NCBI GenBank assembly: GCA_030692765.1
Contig: JAUYUB010000021.1
Location: forward strand, 1-64,000
Direction of reading: 5' to 3'
Origin: Sulfuricurvum sp.
GTDB lineage: Bacteria > Campylobacterota > Campylobacteria > Campylobacterales > Sulfurimonadaceae
Length of the DNA stretch: 64,000 nt
Of the stretch, positions 8,354 through 17,720 are shown piece by piece. Below the pieces are notes generated by a model, which had not been told where the DNA came from, searched no databases, and saw nothing but the letters and a program-made list of their open reading frames with translations. A program made the position numbers and the translations under genes. Position 1 is the first letter of the stretch. Each line of letters opens with the position of its first letter.

Positions 8354-9370
8354 ATGATTCACGAGAACGGAAGAGTCGTAGACATCGCAATTATTGGAGC
8401 CGGCCCTGGCGGTATGGCATGTGCTATCGAAGCAAAGCTTGCTGGAATTGAAAACATTGTTGTTATTGATAAAGCTCCTCACCATAATGACATGATTCAC
8501 AAGTTTTACAAAAAAGGTAAACGTGTGGATAAAGATTGGATGGGAATCAAATTTGAATTCACAGGTAACGTTACGTTTGAAGAGTGTTCTAAAGAAGAGT
8601 ATATCCAGCAAATGGATGACAAACTTCGTAATGCCGGTGTACTTGACACATTTGAGTACAACCATGAGATCATGAGAGTTGAAAAAGGTGAAGATGGTCT
8701 TTTTTCAATTGTTTATGGACAAGAGAATGTATCTGAAAGCATCGAAACGATAAAAGCTAAAAATATTATCCTTTCAGTAGGCCGTATGGGTAAACCAAAT
8801 AAGCCAAAGTATCCATTCCCAAAAGAGATCAAAGATAGACTGAACTTCAACCTAAGTAAAGTACAAGATGGCGAGAGAGTCATGATCGTCGGTGGTGGTG
8901 ACACAGCCGGTGAGTACGCATACGGTTTGGTAGAACTAGAAGACATGCAAGACTGTGTTGTAACACTTAACTACAGACAAGCAGAGATCAAAAGAATGAA
9001 CCCGACTAATACAGAGATGTGTACTAAGTATTTGGATAACGGCAAGATCCTAAACAAGATGGGTGTCGATATCGAAAGCGTTGAGCCCTCAGCAGCTGGA
9101 AAGATCAAAGTAACCTTTACAGATGGCAGCACTGCAGAATACGATAGAGCCGTTTATGCACTTGGTGGAACGACTCCAAAAGATCTTCTTGTAAACTCTG
9201 GTGTCAAAACTGGTGAATGGGATGTACCTGTATTCAATCCAGAAACAATGGAAACAAATATTGAAGGTCTTTATACAATCGGTGATGTTGTAACCGATCA
9301 AGGAAGTATCGCACTTGCATTCAATCACGCAAGCTTCGCAGTAAAAAATATCGCTTCTAACCTAAAATAA
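8354..9370 (+). CDS. FAD/NAD(P)H-dependent oxidoreductase, FqrB-like (flavodoxin/ferredoxin quinone reductase family)
   Basis: Cytoplasmic two-dinucleotide-domain flavoprotein of 338 residues, related to thioredoxin reductase but without its CxxC redox pair. The FAD motif GAGPGGMACAIEA is near residues 14-26, the NAD(P)H motif GGGDTAGEYAYG near residues 180-191, and a C-terminal FAD contact IGDVVTDQGSIA near residues 310-321. The segment KFYKKGKRVDKDW and the overall layout resemble, from memory, Helicobacter pylori FqrB (HP1164), which couples NADPH with flavodoxin and pyruvate oxidation. YpdA-type disulfide reductases are the alternative. AGGGAAAAC precedes the ATG. It is a single-gene unit with its own promoter and a strong terminator. 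Confidence 0.75.
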   Translation: MIHENGRVVDIAIIGAGPGGMACAIEAKLAGIENIVVIDKAPHHNDMIHKFYKKGKRVDKDWMGIKFEFTGNVTFEECSKEEYIQQMDDKLRNAGVLDTFEYNHEIMRVEKGEDGLFSIVYGQENVSESIETIKAKNIILSVGRMGKPNKPKYPFPKEIKDRLNFNLSKVQDGERVMIVGGGDTAGEYAYGLVELEDMQDCVVTLNYRQAEIKRMNPTNTEMCTKYLDNGKILNKMGVDIESVEPSAAGKIKVTFTDGSTAEYDRAVYALGGTTPKDLLVNSGVKTGEWDVPVFNPETMETNIEGLYTIGDVVTDQGSIALAFNHASFAVKNIASNLK

Positions 9371-9383
9371 CTCTTTTCTTTAC

Positions 9384-9408
9384 GTAAAAGGAGACTCTCT
9401 CCTTTTAC
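9384..9408 (+). terminator. strong hairpin terminator between the FqrB-like gene and mnmG
   Basis: GTAAAAGGAGA-CTC-TCTCCTTTTAC is a perfect 11 bp stem with a 3-base loop, located 13 bases after the flavoprotein stop and 4 bases from the convergent mnmG stop. Rightward it is followed by pyrimidine-rich sequence with a T7 run about 15 bases on. It may act in both directions. Confidence 0.75.
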
Positions 9409-9412
9409 CTTC

Positions 9413-11293
9413 TCACTCTTTACTTTTTTTGACAGCCATTTTGATATAGATCTGTAAGATATCCAATGCAGCAGGGGTCATTCCGCTGATTTGAGAAGCT
9501 GCTTGCAGGGTTGGAGGATTAAATTTTCCCAATTTGTCGACGATCTCATTGGAAAGTCCTGAAACAGAAGCAAAGTCAAAGTTTTCCGGAATTGCGATGT
9601 GCAGCATTTTGGACATACGTTCAATATCATCGCTTTGTTTCTCAACATAGCGGGCATATTTGGCTTCGATGAGAATCTGTTCTTGGATATACGGGTCTAA
9701 TTCTGCGAAGCTTGGAATCAGTTTTGGCAACTTATCCAATTCAAAACTTTTACGAGAAACAAGCTGTGTTGCATTCAATTTATCACTGATACGCTCTTCA
9801 TCAATCGATTCCAAGAATGCCAAAAACTCTTTATTAGGCGTATAGACTGTCTCTTCTAAAAGCGCCAATCCTTCATCGATTTGGCGACGTTTGATCTCGA
9901 TTCGCTCCATCTGTTCATCCGTGATCAGACCCAATGCATGCCCGTAACGCCCTAGACGCAAATCTGCCGTCTCTTCACGCAACAGCAAACGGTACTCTGC
10001 ACGGGAGGTAAACATACGATACGGCTCTTTGGTCCCTTTGGTCACCAAATCATCGATCAAAACACCGATATAGGCTTCATCACGACGTAACACAAGCGGC
10101 TCTTTGCCTTGTAATGATAACGCGGCATTTATCCCCGCCATCATCCCTTGCGCTGCCGCTTCTTCGTATCCCGTTGTTCCGTTGATCTGCCCTGCGAGAT
10201 ACAGATGCTTAACCTTTTTGGTCTCCAACGTATGGCGCAACTCAGTCGGATCCACATAATCATACTCAATCGCATAGCCGTAGCGAACGATTTTCGCATT
10301 TTCCATGCCATGTACCGAATGGATCATTTGACGCTGCACATCCGGTGGAAGCGATGTACTCATCCCGTTGATATAACACTCGGTATTTTCAGCTGTTTGA
10401 GGTTCGATGAAGAGATGATGGCGATCTTTATCCCGAAAACGGTTTACTTTATCTTCGATACTAGGACAATAGCGAGGACCTACCCCTTCGATCTGACCCG
10501 TAAACAATGGCGCACGGTGAAAGTTCCCCTCAATCAGATTATGGGTATCTTCATTGGTATAGGCAATATAACATGGTAATTGTTTCTTCGTTCGTGCAAA
10601 CTCGTCACGATCGGTACGGAAACTAAACGGATTGGGAATCTCATCTCCCCCTTGTTCCTCCATCACCGAAAAATCGATGGATGAACTGTCTACTCTGGGA
10701 CAGGTTCCTGTCTTAAGACGTCCAACATTGAGCCCTGCTTCACGTAGGGAATCGGTTAGACCTTTTGCCGCGAACTCTCCAAAACGACCTGCTTCCTGAC
10801 GTGTTTCACCGATATGGATCATCCCGTTTAGAAATGTCCCTGTTGTGATGATTACACGGCGCGCTTTGTATTCGTTGAACAAATCGGTACGTACTCCAAC
10901 AACGGCACCCTCATCAAATATGAGTGAATTAACCGTCTCTTGGATCAGACTCAAATTAGGAGTAGTGAGAATTTTATTACGAGCAATGACACGGTAACGG
11001 TCCATATCAATTTGAGCACGGCTGCCACGAACAGCGGGGCCTTTGGTAATATTGAGAATACGAAACTGGATACCTGCATCATCGGTGAGCAATCCCATCT
11101 CTCCGCCAAGGGCATCGAGCTCTCGTACCAAATGTCCTTTTGCCAAACCGCCTACGGCTGGATTACAGCTTGTAGCCCCTACTTGTTCGGCAAGAATAGA
11201 GATCATTAGGGTATTTTGTCCCATACGCGCACACGCTAACGCTGCTTCGATTCCTGCATGTCCACCACCCACTACGATAACGTCATAAGTCAT
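9413..11293 (-). CDS. mnmG: tRNA uridine-5-carboxymethylaminomethyl modification enzyme MnmG
   Basis: FAD-dependent enzyme that, with MnmE, installs the cmnm5 group on wobble uridine 34 of tRNAs. At 626 residues it is the standard length. The N-terminal FAD motif [17 protein letters not shown] is at residues 8-24, followed by [25 protein letters not shown] and later GYEEAAAQG, all signatures of GidA/MnmG. The C-terminal helical domain ends in [14 protein letters not shown] and [11 protein letters not shown], as expected. It stands alone between the FqrB-like gene and the divergent Sel1 gene. The window also holds an MnmD-like methyltransferase that would act later in the same wobble modification. 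Confidence 0.97.
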   Translation of the reverse strand: MTYDVIVVGGGHAGIEAALACARMGQNTLMISILAEQVGATSCNPAVGGLAKGHLVRELDALGGEMGLLTDDAGIQFRILNITKGPAVRGSRAQIDMDRYRVIARNKILTTPNLSLIQETVNSLIFDEGAVVGVRTDLFNEYKARRVIITTGTFLNGMIHIGETRQEAGRFGEFAAKGLTDSLREAGLNVGRLKTGTCPRVDSSSIDFSVMEEQGGDEIPNPFSFRTDRDEFARTKKQLPCYIAYTNEDTHNLIEGNFHRAPLFTGQIEGVGPRYCPSIEDKVNRFRDKDRHHLFIEPQTAENTECYINGMSTSLPPDVQRQMIHSVHGMENAKIVRYGYAIEYDYVDPTELRHTLETKKVKHLYLAGQINGTTGYEEAAAQGMMAGINAALSLQGKEPLVLRRDEAYIGVLIDDLVTKGTKEPYRMFTSRAEYRLLLREETADLRLGRYGHALGLITDEQMERIEIKRRQIDEGLALLEETVYTPNKEFLAFLESIDEERISDKLNATQLVSRKSFELDKLPKLIPSFAELDPYIQEQILIEAKYARYVEKQSDDIERMSKMLHIAIPENFDFASVSGLSNEIVDKLGKFNPPTLQAASQISGMTPAALDILQIYIKMAVKKSKE

Positions 11294-11431
11294 GATTACT
11301 TCTTTAAAGGTAAATTATTAGTCTAATTATAACCTCCCTTGTTGAAACCTATAAAAAAGAAAAAATCTCATCCCAAAGCTTAAAGAAAAAAATCGCATAA
11401 AGGTAAAAATCAGACGTTAAGATGAGCACGT

Positions 11432-11437
11432 TATAAT
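11432..11437 (+). promoter_or_regulatory. -10 element for the Sel1-repeat gene
   Basis: TATAAT lies 26 bases before the ATG at 11463 in the 169-base divergent gap between mnmG and the Sel1 gene. No clear -35 sequence is seen, as is usual for sigma-70 promoters in this phylum. Confidence 0.5.
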
Positions 11438-11462
11438 TTCCTAAAAACAGGTACTCCCAATT

Positions 11463-12146
11463 ATGATAAAAGCCGCTTTCAGTGCATTTAACAGCAAAGA
11501 TTACGCAACAGCCATCCCTCTTTTTCAAACACTCGCTGAAAAAAACCATCCCACGGCCATTGCATCCTTGGGCTACATGTACCAAAACGGTCTTGGTGTT
11601 ACCGTCGATTTTGACAAAGCACGTGATTACTATATCCACGGGAGCGAACTGGGAGAGCCCACTGCACTGTATAATCTTGGACTCATGTATACCGATGGAG
11701 TGAGTGTTCCTCACGATCAGTTCAAAGCCTATGAGCTCTTTATGCGCGCTGCCATCCTTGAATTTCCCCAAGCACAATTTGAAACAGGCCATAGCTTGGA
11801 GCGTGGATTAGGATGTCTTCAAAATTTCAGTGAAGCGGCATTTTGGTACGAAGAAGCAGCAAAACGGGGGCATGGCGGTGCCTTTAACAATCTCGGGGTC
11901 CTATATAAAGAGGGGCATGGTGTACTGCAAGACTATGCCAAAGCTTTTATCTGCTTTTCTCGCGCCGCCAATATGAATCTAACAGAAGCGCAATACAATC
12001 TAGGGCTTATGTATGACCAAGGGCTGGGATGCGATGCCGATCACGATGAAGCCCTCGAGTGGTGTCGAAAAGCGGCCTATAACGGTCATGAAAAAGCTAA
12101 GCTCATCATCCAAGGACTCCAAGAAGAGGGGAAAATTATTTGGTAA
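11463..12146 (+). CDS. Sel1-repeat (TPR-like) protein
   Basis: Soluble 227-residue protein made almost wholly of about five Sel1-like repeats. Their recurring pattern is A..NLG.MY..G.GV..D..KA..YY..AA, for example ALYNLGLMYTDG, AFNNLGVLYKEG and AQYNLGLMYDQG. No signal peptide is seen, so it is probably cytoplasmic, unlike the many secreted Sel1 proteins (Hcp family) of Helicobacter. Such repeats mediate protein-protein contacts; the partner is unknown. Its stop codon lies inside the first codons of the TrpD2-like gene (7-base overlap), so the two are translationally coupled and may act together. Confidence 0.85.
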   Translation: MIKAAFSAFNSKDYATAIPLFQTLAEKNHPTAIASLGYMYQNGLGVTVDFDKARDYYIHGSELGEPTALYNLGLMYTDGVSVPHDQFKAYELFMRAAILEFPQAQFETGHSLERGLGCLQNFSEAAFWYEEAAKRGHGGAFNNLGVLYKEGHGVLQDYAKAFICFSRAANMNLTEAQYNLGLMYDQGLGCDADHDEALEWCRKAAYNGHEKAKLIIQGLQEEGKIIW

Positions 12147-13048
12147 CCCGCACTAATAGCTCATTTACTCCCGAACATCTGCGCTTTTTAGAATACATCC
12201 GCTGTGTCGGAACCGGACCAAAAGGGAACCGTCATCTGAGCTATGACGAGATGAGCGATGCCTTCAAACTCATAGTAGAACGTCGCGTGCCAGACGTTGC
12301 AATCAGTGCCTTTTTATTGGGGTGGCGGGTTCAAATCGAGAGTGATGAAGAACTCAGTGGCTGTGTTGATTGGCTCGCACTTCAACAAGCTTCAATAGTA
12401 AAAACAGGAATTGAAATAGGCTATCCGTTTGATGGAAAAGCAAAGTTTTTTCCCATCATACTCAAAGCCGCCCAACTGCTGAGTGATTTAGAAATCCATG
12501 CTGCCTACGATCTCCCATTGGGACCAAAATACGGTGTCACGCTAGAGCAATTTGTAAACATTGCCCCCAATGTCATCCTCCACAATCGCCATGATTTACT
12601 TAAAGGTTTAAGTGATTTAACCACGTTGCGTAACGATATTGGAATACGCACTGCATTCAATACCCTCGAAAAGCTCAATTTTTTAGCGCCTACGGCACTG
12701 ATCGGGATGCATCATGCTCCCTATTTTGATCTCTATGCGTCGCTTTATGCCAAACATTATCAACGACTCATCATTGTCCAAGGACATGAGGGAACACCTG
12801 ATATTCTCAAAAAAACAAAGTACAAACTTGTGCAAAACGGGGAAATAACAACATACCATATCGATCCCGAAGAATTTGGAATCGTGCCTATTATCGCCAA
12901 AGAGGAAATGAGTTTAGAAACAATGCAAACGCTCATGGACAATCCCGATGAAAACCTCGCTAAAATGATACGGCTTAATGCCGCATTTTTAGGGTGGGTA
13001 TCAGGGAAATATACAACGATCCAAGAAGGCTATGCTTCAAATATTTGA
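12140..13048 (+). CDS. TrpD2/YbiB-like protein (anthranilate phosphoribosyltransferase fold)
   Basis: 302-residue protein with the nucleoside phosphorylase class III / TrpD fold layout: a helical N-terminus, then HLSYDEMSDAFKLIVE resembling the TrpD N-domain, DGKAKFFPIILKAAQLL at the start of the alpha/beta domain, and VQGHEGTPD matching the G-x-E-G region of TrpD. It lacks the usual glycine-rich phosphoribosyl loop of true TrpD and is not in a trp operon, so the YbiB/TrpD2 group, reported to bind nucleic acids, is more likely. The start is a TTG preceded by AAGAAGAGGGG, overlapping the Sel1 stop. Its last codons lie in a palindrome shared with the convergent diguanylate cyclase gene. Confidence 0.72.
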   Translation: MVTRTNSSFTPEHLRFLEYIRCVGTGPKGNRHLSYDEMSDAFKLIVERRVPDVAISAFLLGWRVQIESDEELSGCVDWLALQQASIVKTGIEIGYPFDGKAKFFPIILKAAQLLSDLEIHAAYDLPLGPKYGVTLEQFVNIAPNVILHNRHDLLKGLSDLTTLRNDIGIRTAFNTLEKLNFLAPTALIGMHHAPYFDLYASLYAKHYQRLIIVQGHEGTPDILKKTKYKLVQNGEITTYHIDPEEFGIVPIIAKEEMSLETMQTLMDNPDENLAKMIRLNAAFLGWVSGKYTTIQEGYASNI

Positions 13049-13051
13049 AGC
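13034..13051. repeat. 18 bp perfect palindrome forming the shared 3' ends of two convergent genes
   Basis: GCTTCAAATATTTGAAGC reads the same on both strands. The TrpD2-like gene and the convergent diguanylate cyclase gene overlap by 12 bases within it, so both proteins end in the same tetrapeptide ASNI followed by TGA. Confidence 0.9.
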
Positions 13052-15121
13052 GAAATGTCCTTTGTATTCATCTCGTCTTATCTCTTTTACTTCATACATC
13101 AATTTATCTACTTCATTAATTGCTTCACGCGTTGAAGAAGATTCTGGCCCAAATAAATTTACCCCAACACTTGCAGAAAGGATATAAGTTGTCTTTTCAA
13201 GCTCATAGGGCAAAGACAACTGCACCTGAATTTTTTTGGCAATCGCATCGGTATACGCAAACGCTTCTTCCTTTAAAACTCCCAAGTTATTCACAAGAAC
13301 GACAAACTCATCCCCTCCGAAACGTGCAGCGGTATCGGCAGCACGAATACACTCTTTGATACGACGCCCGACTTCAATTAACAGTTCATCTCCTGCGTCG
13401 TGCCCAAAGCGATCATTAAGCGGTTTAAATCGATCCAAATCCAAATAGATCAATCCTCCATAAGACCCTGTCCGTTTTGCCGCAACGATTGCCTGTTCCA
13501 AACGATCCAATAACAAACGTCGATTTGCCAAGGATGTGAGAGGATCGTAAAAAGCGAGTTTGCGTATTTCTTCTTCCGCTTTAATCCGCTGTGAAGCGTC
13601 TCGTGTCACTCCGATAAAACGAAATGGCTTGCCCTCTTCGTCCAAAATGAGGCGAGCATTAGCCTCGGTCCATATTGTCGAACCGTTTTTATGCGGCTGC
13701 TCGATCATAATAGTCATCTCCTTAGGTATTTTACCCGCAGCTACCTGGGCAAATGCATCTGCCATGGATTTTTGTACCTCATCAAGTGATCCTTGACATA
13801 TCACTTGTTCCAAACTTTGATGCATCACTTCATGAGGGGTAAATCCACGTAACCGCTCAACCGATGGACTGACATAGCTAAAGCGTCCGTTAAGCTCCAT
13901 AATCCAAATAACATCGGACATGTTATCGGTCAACCATCGGTATTGTTCTTCGGCATTTTTTGCAGAATGTTCAACTTTATGGGCCATTGCATTGATATCT
14001 CGGCACAATTGTCCAATTTCATCGCATCGTGACTCCTCTTCATCAAGACGTACCGAATAATCACCCTCTTTTATTTTTCGCATCACAGTTGAAATTGCTT
14101 TGATCGGAGAGATCAAATATCTCTCACTCATCATAAAAATCACTCCCCATGAGAGAAGCGCTAAGACCATAAAAACAGCACCAATAACAGCCATTTCACG
14201 CATACCGAATACATTATCCAAATTGACCATTGATAAATTGATCCATTTTAGCTGCGAAAGATACGTAGCCGATGCGATGTAATGGTGACCGTTGATGTAC
14301 AAATCAAAACTTGTTGATTGAACCTTTCCCGAACTTAAATCTTGCAAATGGTTGAGTAATTGCGCTTCATTGTGCCCTTTATCCACCAGAGAAACCAACG
14401 TAACCCATAGCGTGGGATCCATCACTTCTGAATGGTAATTGACATACCGTTTATCTTTATGCGCAACAATTGCCCCTTGGGCATTAAGGATCATCGTCGT
14501 GAATCCCTCTTTGTCTTCTGCAATGTACTCTTTTATAAAATGCGTATAATCAAAGCCAACCCCTACGACTCCAATGCGCTTACCCTCTTTCACAATGGGG
14601 ATATTGAGCCACAGTTTTGTCAAGCCCAATACTTCATCATGATCGATATTGAGATTGTAGGGATCGGGAGATTTTAAGGTATGAAAGAACCATTGATCAT
14701 TATAAATTTTGGGAGACAATGTTTTGATATACTCTGAACCCGTATGGCTTGCGTTAGAATCATTAAAATAATAATTGCCGCTGTTCTCCAACGCAACAAA
14801 CCAGCTTCCGGCTTTGCTCACCTGAAGATAATCGTTCAAAGTCTCGAATATTTTTTGCTTCAACAGCGGATCATTTTCCCCTTCCGCCCACTCTGCCAAT
14901 AGAGGATTCGTGGCTATCTTTTTGGTGAGGATTAAATCAAAATCGATGGTTCCTTTGATCTTTTCAGCATACCGCATCGCATTTTCACGGGCATACTCAC
15001 GTCCCAGTTCACGTGCGATATCTGTCGAAAAATAACGAATAAACAAAAAGGTCATACAGCTCATGATCACAAAGATAACAGCACCTACCGTTGCACTTTT
15101 CGCGCGTAACCCAAACTTCAT
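13037..15121 (-). CDS. Cache-HAMP-PAS-GGDEF diguanylate cyclase
   Basis: Membrane-bound c-di-GMP synthase of 694 residues. TM1 is near residues 12-30, a periplasmic double-Cache-like sensor spans about 35-300 (with GKRIGVVGVGFDYTHF), TM2 is about 308-330, and then come HAMP, a PAS domain (WLTDNMSDVIWIMELNGRFSY with its PAC tail) and a C-terminal GGDEF domain. The catalytic motif is intact (RFGGDEFVV), and an RxxD inhibitory site (RAAD) sits exactly five residues upstream, so product feedback inhibition is expected. No EAL domain is present. The ligand sensed by the Cache domain is unknown. The 3' end overlaps the convergent TrpD2-like gene by 12 bases. Confidence 0.93.
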   Translation of the reverse strand: MKFGLRAKSATVGAVIFVIMSCMTFLFIRYFSTDIARELGREYARENAMRYAEKIKGTIDFDLILTKKIATNPLLAEWAEGENDPLLKQKIFETLNDYLQVSKAGSWFVALENSGNYYFNDSNASHTGSEYIKTLSPKIYNDQWFFHTLKSPDPYNLNIDHDEVLGLTKLWLNIPIVKEGKRIGVVGVGFDYTHFIKEYIAEDKEGFTTMILNAQGAIVAHKDKRYVNYHSEVMDPTLWVTLVSLVDKGHNEAQLLNHLQDLSSGKVQSTSFDLYINGHHYIASATYLSQLKWINLSMVNLDNVFGMREMAVIGAVFMVLALLSWGVIFMMSERYLISPIKAISTVMRKIKEGDYSVRLDEEESRCDEIGQLCRDINAMAHKVEHSAKNAEEQYRWLTDNMSDVIWIMELNGRFSYVSPSVERLRGFTPHEVMHQSLEQVICQGSLDEVQKSMADAFAQVAAGKIPKEMTIMIEQPHKNGSTIWTEANARLILDEEGKPFRFIGVTRDASQRIKAEEEIRKLAFYDPLTSLANRRLLLDRLEQAIVAAKRTGSYGGLIYLDLDRFKPLNDRFGHDAGDELLIEVGRRIKECIRAADTAARFGGDEFVVLVNNLGVLKEEAFAYTDAIAKKIQVQLSLPYELEKTTYILSASVGVNLFGPESSSTREAINEVDKLMYEVKEIRRDEYKGHFASNI

Positions 15122-15236
15122 TATTGATTTCCAATCCCTGTTTCATATAAAGTTAAATCATACCTTTAATCCCTTAAAAGTGCTCATTTTCGCCCAATTT
15201 AGCTATAATAAAATAATGAAATCTCAAAGGAGCGAC

Positions 15237-15851
15237 GTGTTTACAGGATTGATTCGCGAAATGGCAACGGTGAAAAATTACAGTACAAACCGCCTCTCGC
15301 TCAAAGCTGAATATCGTCCAAAATTGGGTGATTCGGTTGCCATAAACGGTACTTGTCTCTCTGTCGTCAGTCTCGAGAGTGATGGATTTACCGTCGAACT
15401 CTCACCCGAAACACTTACCCATATCGCTACAGAAAAGCTCAAAGGTCAGGTTCATATCGAGCCTGCGATGATGATGGGGGATCGATTTGAGGGGCACATT
15501 GTTCAAGGGCACATCGATACGATCGGCACCGTAGCTTCCATTTCTGACAACGGTAACAGCTATGATGTCATCATAAACGTTGATCCAAAATTCATCACCC
15601 TTATTCCTCCAAAAGGCTCGATTACAATCGATGGAGTGAGCCTCACGGTCAATGAGGTGATGAAAGAGTCGTTTCGTCTTACCATCATCCCCATCACAAT
15701 GCGAGAAACACTCTTTGGAATCTACCAAAAAGGGACAAGGGTGAATATCGAAACCGATGTTTTCGCTCGCTACATGCACCACATTATGAATACCTCTAAA
15801 AAAAATGACCTTAGCTGGAATGACGTAGAGCGCATCAGCGCACTGTATTAA
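15237..15851 (+). CDS. ribE: riboflavin synthase (alpha chain)
   Basis: Converts 6,7-dimethyl-8-ribityllumazine to riboflavin; 204 residues as called here. The family begins MFTGLIRE, and here VFTGLIRE is encoded from a GTG at 15237 with AAAGGAG just upstream. The 262-residue ORF in the track begins far too early, inside the divergent cyclase gene. Two related lumazine-binding repeats are visible, with NGTCLSVVS in the first and IDGVSLTVN in the second, and the motif GHIVQGHIDTIG between them. The product feeds FMN/FAD synthesis; apbE and an FMN-binding protein lie 1-4 kb downstream. It is followed 8 bases later by a small membrane protein gene. Confidence 0.95.
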   Translation: MFTGLIREMATVKNYSTNRLSLKAEYRPKLGDSVAINGTCLSVVSLESDGFTVELSPETLTHIATEKLKGQVHIEPAMMMGDRFEGHIVQGHIDTIGTVASISDNGNSYDVIINVDPKFITLIPPKGSITIDGVSLTVNEVMKESFRLTIIPITMRETLFGIYQKGTRVNIETDVFARYMHHIMNTSKKNDLSWNDVERISALY

Positions 15852-15859
15852 GTCATTAG

Positions 15860-16171
15860 ATGGATACGATTCAATGGATTATGCTGGGTGCTTTTATAGG
15901 TGCTGTAGGATTGTCGATCTTAAAACTGTATGTTTTTTTTCCCAATAAACCCTTATTGGATGATGATACAACACCGCAAGCTGTTGAAAAACTGCAACGC
16001 ATCATGGTGGAGTGTGACCGCTTAGATCCCTATCTCAATGATGAAAACTTATTTCAAAAAATGGTTGAGCATCCTGATTTTGATTCTGCCTTTTTCTGGC
16101 GGTTCAATCTCAACCGCCTTCGACACCTCATTAACGACTACCGCTTAAAAGACCCGATCTTTCGTCGATAA
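15860..16171 (+). CDS. small single-pass membrane protein of unknown function
   Basis: 103-residue protein with one N-terminal hydrophobic helix (WIMLGAFIGAVGLSILKLYVFF, residues 6-27) and a soluble acidic then basic tail. I do not recognise a family. The tail contains many Asp, Phe and Arg residues (HPDFDSAFFWRFNLNRLRHL) and no cysteines, so it is probably a small helical protein anchored in the inner membrane. It lies 8 bases after ribE on the same strand and is likely co-transcribed with it. It is convergent with mntP. Confidence 0.7.
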   Translation: MDTIQWIMLGAFIGAVGLSILKLYVFFPNKPLLDDDTTPQAVEKLQRIMVECDRLDPYLNDENLFQKMVEHPDFDSAFFWRFNLNRLRHLINDYRLKDPIFRR

Positions 16172-16181
16172 GCAGATAATG

Positions 16182-16733
16182 TTAGCTATTCAAATGCTCT
16201 ATTAAAATTTTGCATCCCAATCCTATCAGAATAACGCCGCCAAGCATTTCAGCCTTGCTTTCCAAAAAGCTTCCAAGTTTCTTACCAATATAGACTGCTA
16301 TCCAGCACAATACAAATGTCACGATAGCAATAATGGCGGATGCGGTATAGATATCCGTCTGCAAAAATGCGAACGTCACACCTACTGCCATCGCATCAAT
16401 ACTCGTTGCAACGGCAAGTGTGATGAGTGTTCTATTCGAGAGATCAGTTACTTCTTCATCAAATTCATCTCGATAGGCTTCATACAACATCTTGCCGCCC
16501 AGTCCGACAAGCAAAAGAAATGCAATCCAATGAGCATACGATTGGACATAATTGGCAAAACTAATACCGAGAATATAACCAGCCAGAGGCATAATCCCTT
16601 GAAAAATCCCAAAAATGGCTGCGATAAAAAGTATTTTTGGCAAACGAAGTCTTTTGTATTTTGAGCCCATTGCAATCGACACGGCAACAGAGTCCATAGC
16701 AAGAGCAACGGCGAGAATAAAAATCATTTCCAT
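16182..16733 (-). CDS. mntP: manganese efflux pump MntP
   Basis: Six-helix inner membrane Mn(II) exporter, 183 residues, the normal family length. The duplicated three-helix halves are visible: the first has ALAMDSVAVSIAMG with the conserved Asp in helix 1, and the second has ATSIDAMAVGVTFAF with the matching Asp. GLGGKMLYEAYRDE ends the first half and GCKILIEHL the second. It lies 27 bases after the apbE stop region and in the same direction as apbE, so it may be on the apbE transcript. That would link Mn efflux to the Fur-box-like element upstream of apbE. Confidence 0.93.
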   Translation of the reverse strand: MEMIFILAVALAMDSVAVSIAMGSKYKRLRLPKILFIAAIFGIFQGIMPLAGYILGISFANYVQSYAHWIAFLLLVGLGGKMLYEAYRDEFDEEVTDLSNRTLITLAVATSIDAMAVGVTFAFLQTDIYTASAIIAIVTFVLCWIAVYIGKKLGSFLESKAEMLGGVILIGLGCKILIEHLNS

Positions 16734-16760
16734 AATAGAACCCTATAAAAAAGTAGGCAA

Positions 16761-17681
16761 TTATAGCGAAAGAAGCACTCCCTGAGGCATCTGACTCTTT
16801 ATCATCGTTCCATCCGTTCGTATAAGAAGGTAAGAAATATTTAGCTTTTTTAACATATCAATCGCTTTGGCTTCATCCATAATCGAAACAGCCGTGGCCA
16901 GTGCATCAATACGTGTATTATCCCCTATATCAACAAGGGTGATAGAGGCGTACCGCTGTTGCGATTTCCCTGTTTTTGGATCTATGAGATGATTATGGGC
17001 TTTATTTTTTATATATCGTTCATAATTGCCGCTCGTACTGATCGCAAAACGTGGCAGCGTTGAGGTGATAGTAGAAATGTACCCTTGTGGATGAAATGGG
17101 TCTTGTATGTTGATCACACACTCTCCCAAACATCCAATATCCCCTGAGGCTGCTACAACCGCAGTGGTTATTCCTGCAGTCTTTAAAAGATTGACAGCCA
17201 CATCCACAGCATAGCCCTTGCCAATTCCCCCCAAATCAATCACGGTCCCAGGGAGGATTTGTATCGTATTGCCTAATAAGATTATCCGATTTGAATCCAC
17301 TAACTTCTCTGCATTTTTGAGCTCTTGTGAAGAGGGCAGGCGCTCGTTCTCATATCCAAATCGATACGCATTATGAGTGAATGAACCAACAGTGATATCA
17401 AACGCTCCTTCACTTAGGTGATACATCTCTATGGAACGTTGCAAAATCTGACGAGTCATCTCAGAGACATTGCACTCAAGGTTACGGTTAAGATGTGAAA
17501 TCTCCGAATCACTTTTATAGGTTGACAGACGGTTATCCAAATCAGAAAACACCGCAAACACATCATCACTAAGATTTTCATCTGTAACATTCACACTGAT
17601 AAGGGTTCCCATATGAGCTTGCGTACGCTGGTTTCCCCACAATAACGATGATATTGTTAATAATAGACACAGTAACTTCAT
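16761..17681 (-). CDS. apbE: FAD:protein FMN transferase ApbE
   Basis: Periplasmic Mg-dependent flavin transferase that attaches FMN covalently to Thr or Ser of FMN-binding domain proteins; 306 residues. A signal peptide (MKLLCLLLTISSLLWG) is present. Family signatures are HMGTLISVNV, then DLGGIGKGYAVD near residues 150-160, ASGDIGCLG near residue 180 and NHLIDPKTGKSQQ near residue 230. It is divergent from an operon encoding a porin, an FMN-binding protein and two membrane proteins. The FMN-binding protein carries a plausible attachment motif, so it is the obvious substrate. A Fur-box-like sequence lies in the shared promoter. Confidence 0.95.
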   Translation of the reverse strand: MKLLCLLLTISSLLWGNQRTQAHMGTLISVNVTDENLSDDVFAVFSDLDNRLSTYKSDSEISHLNRNLECNVSEMTRQILQRSIEMYHLSEGAFDITVGSFTHNAYRFGYENERLPSSQELKNAEKLVDSNRIILLGNTIQILPGTVIDLGGIGKGYAVDVAVNLLKTAGITTAVVAASGDIGCLGECVINIQDPFHPQGYISTITSTLPRFAISTSGNYERYIKNKAHNHLIDPKTGKSQQRYASITLVDIGDNTRIDALATAVSIMDEAKAIDMLKKLNISYLLIRTDGTMIKSQMPQGVLLSL

Positions 17682-17720
17682 TCCAAAATAATATCATGCT
17701 AAAACTTACATTATCTAAAT

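Noticed and set aside
8231-8665. 144-codon minus-strand ORF across the petA/FqrB-like gap
   Set aside because: Most of it is antisense to the clear flavoprotein gene and the rest is AT-rich low-complexity sequence; the product is Phe/Ile/Tyr-rich with no domain.
11349-11792. 147-codon minus-strand ORF near the Sel1 gene
   Set aside because: It is antisense to the Sel1-repeat gene, whose repeats are unmistakable.
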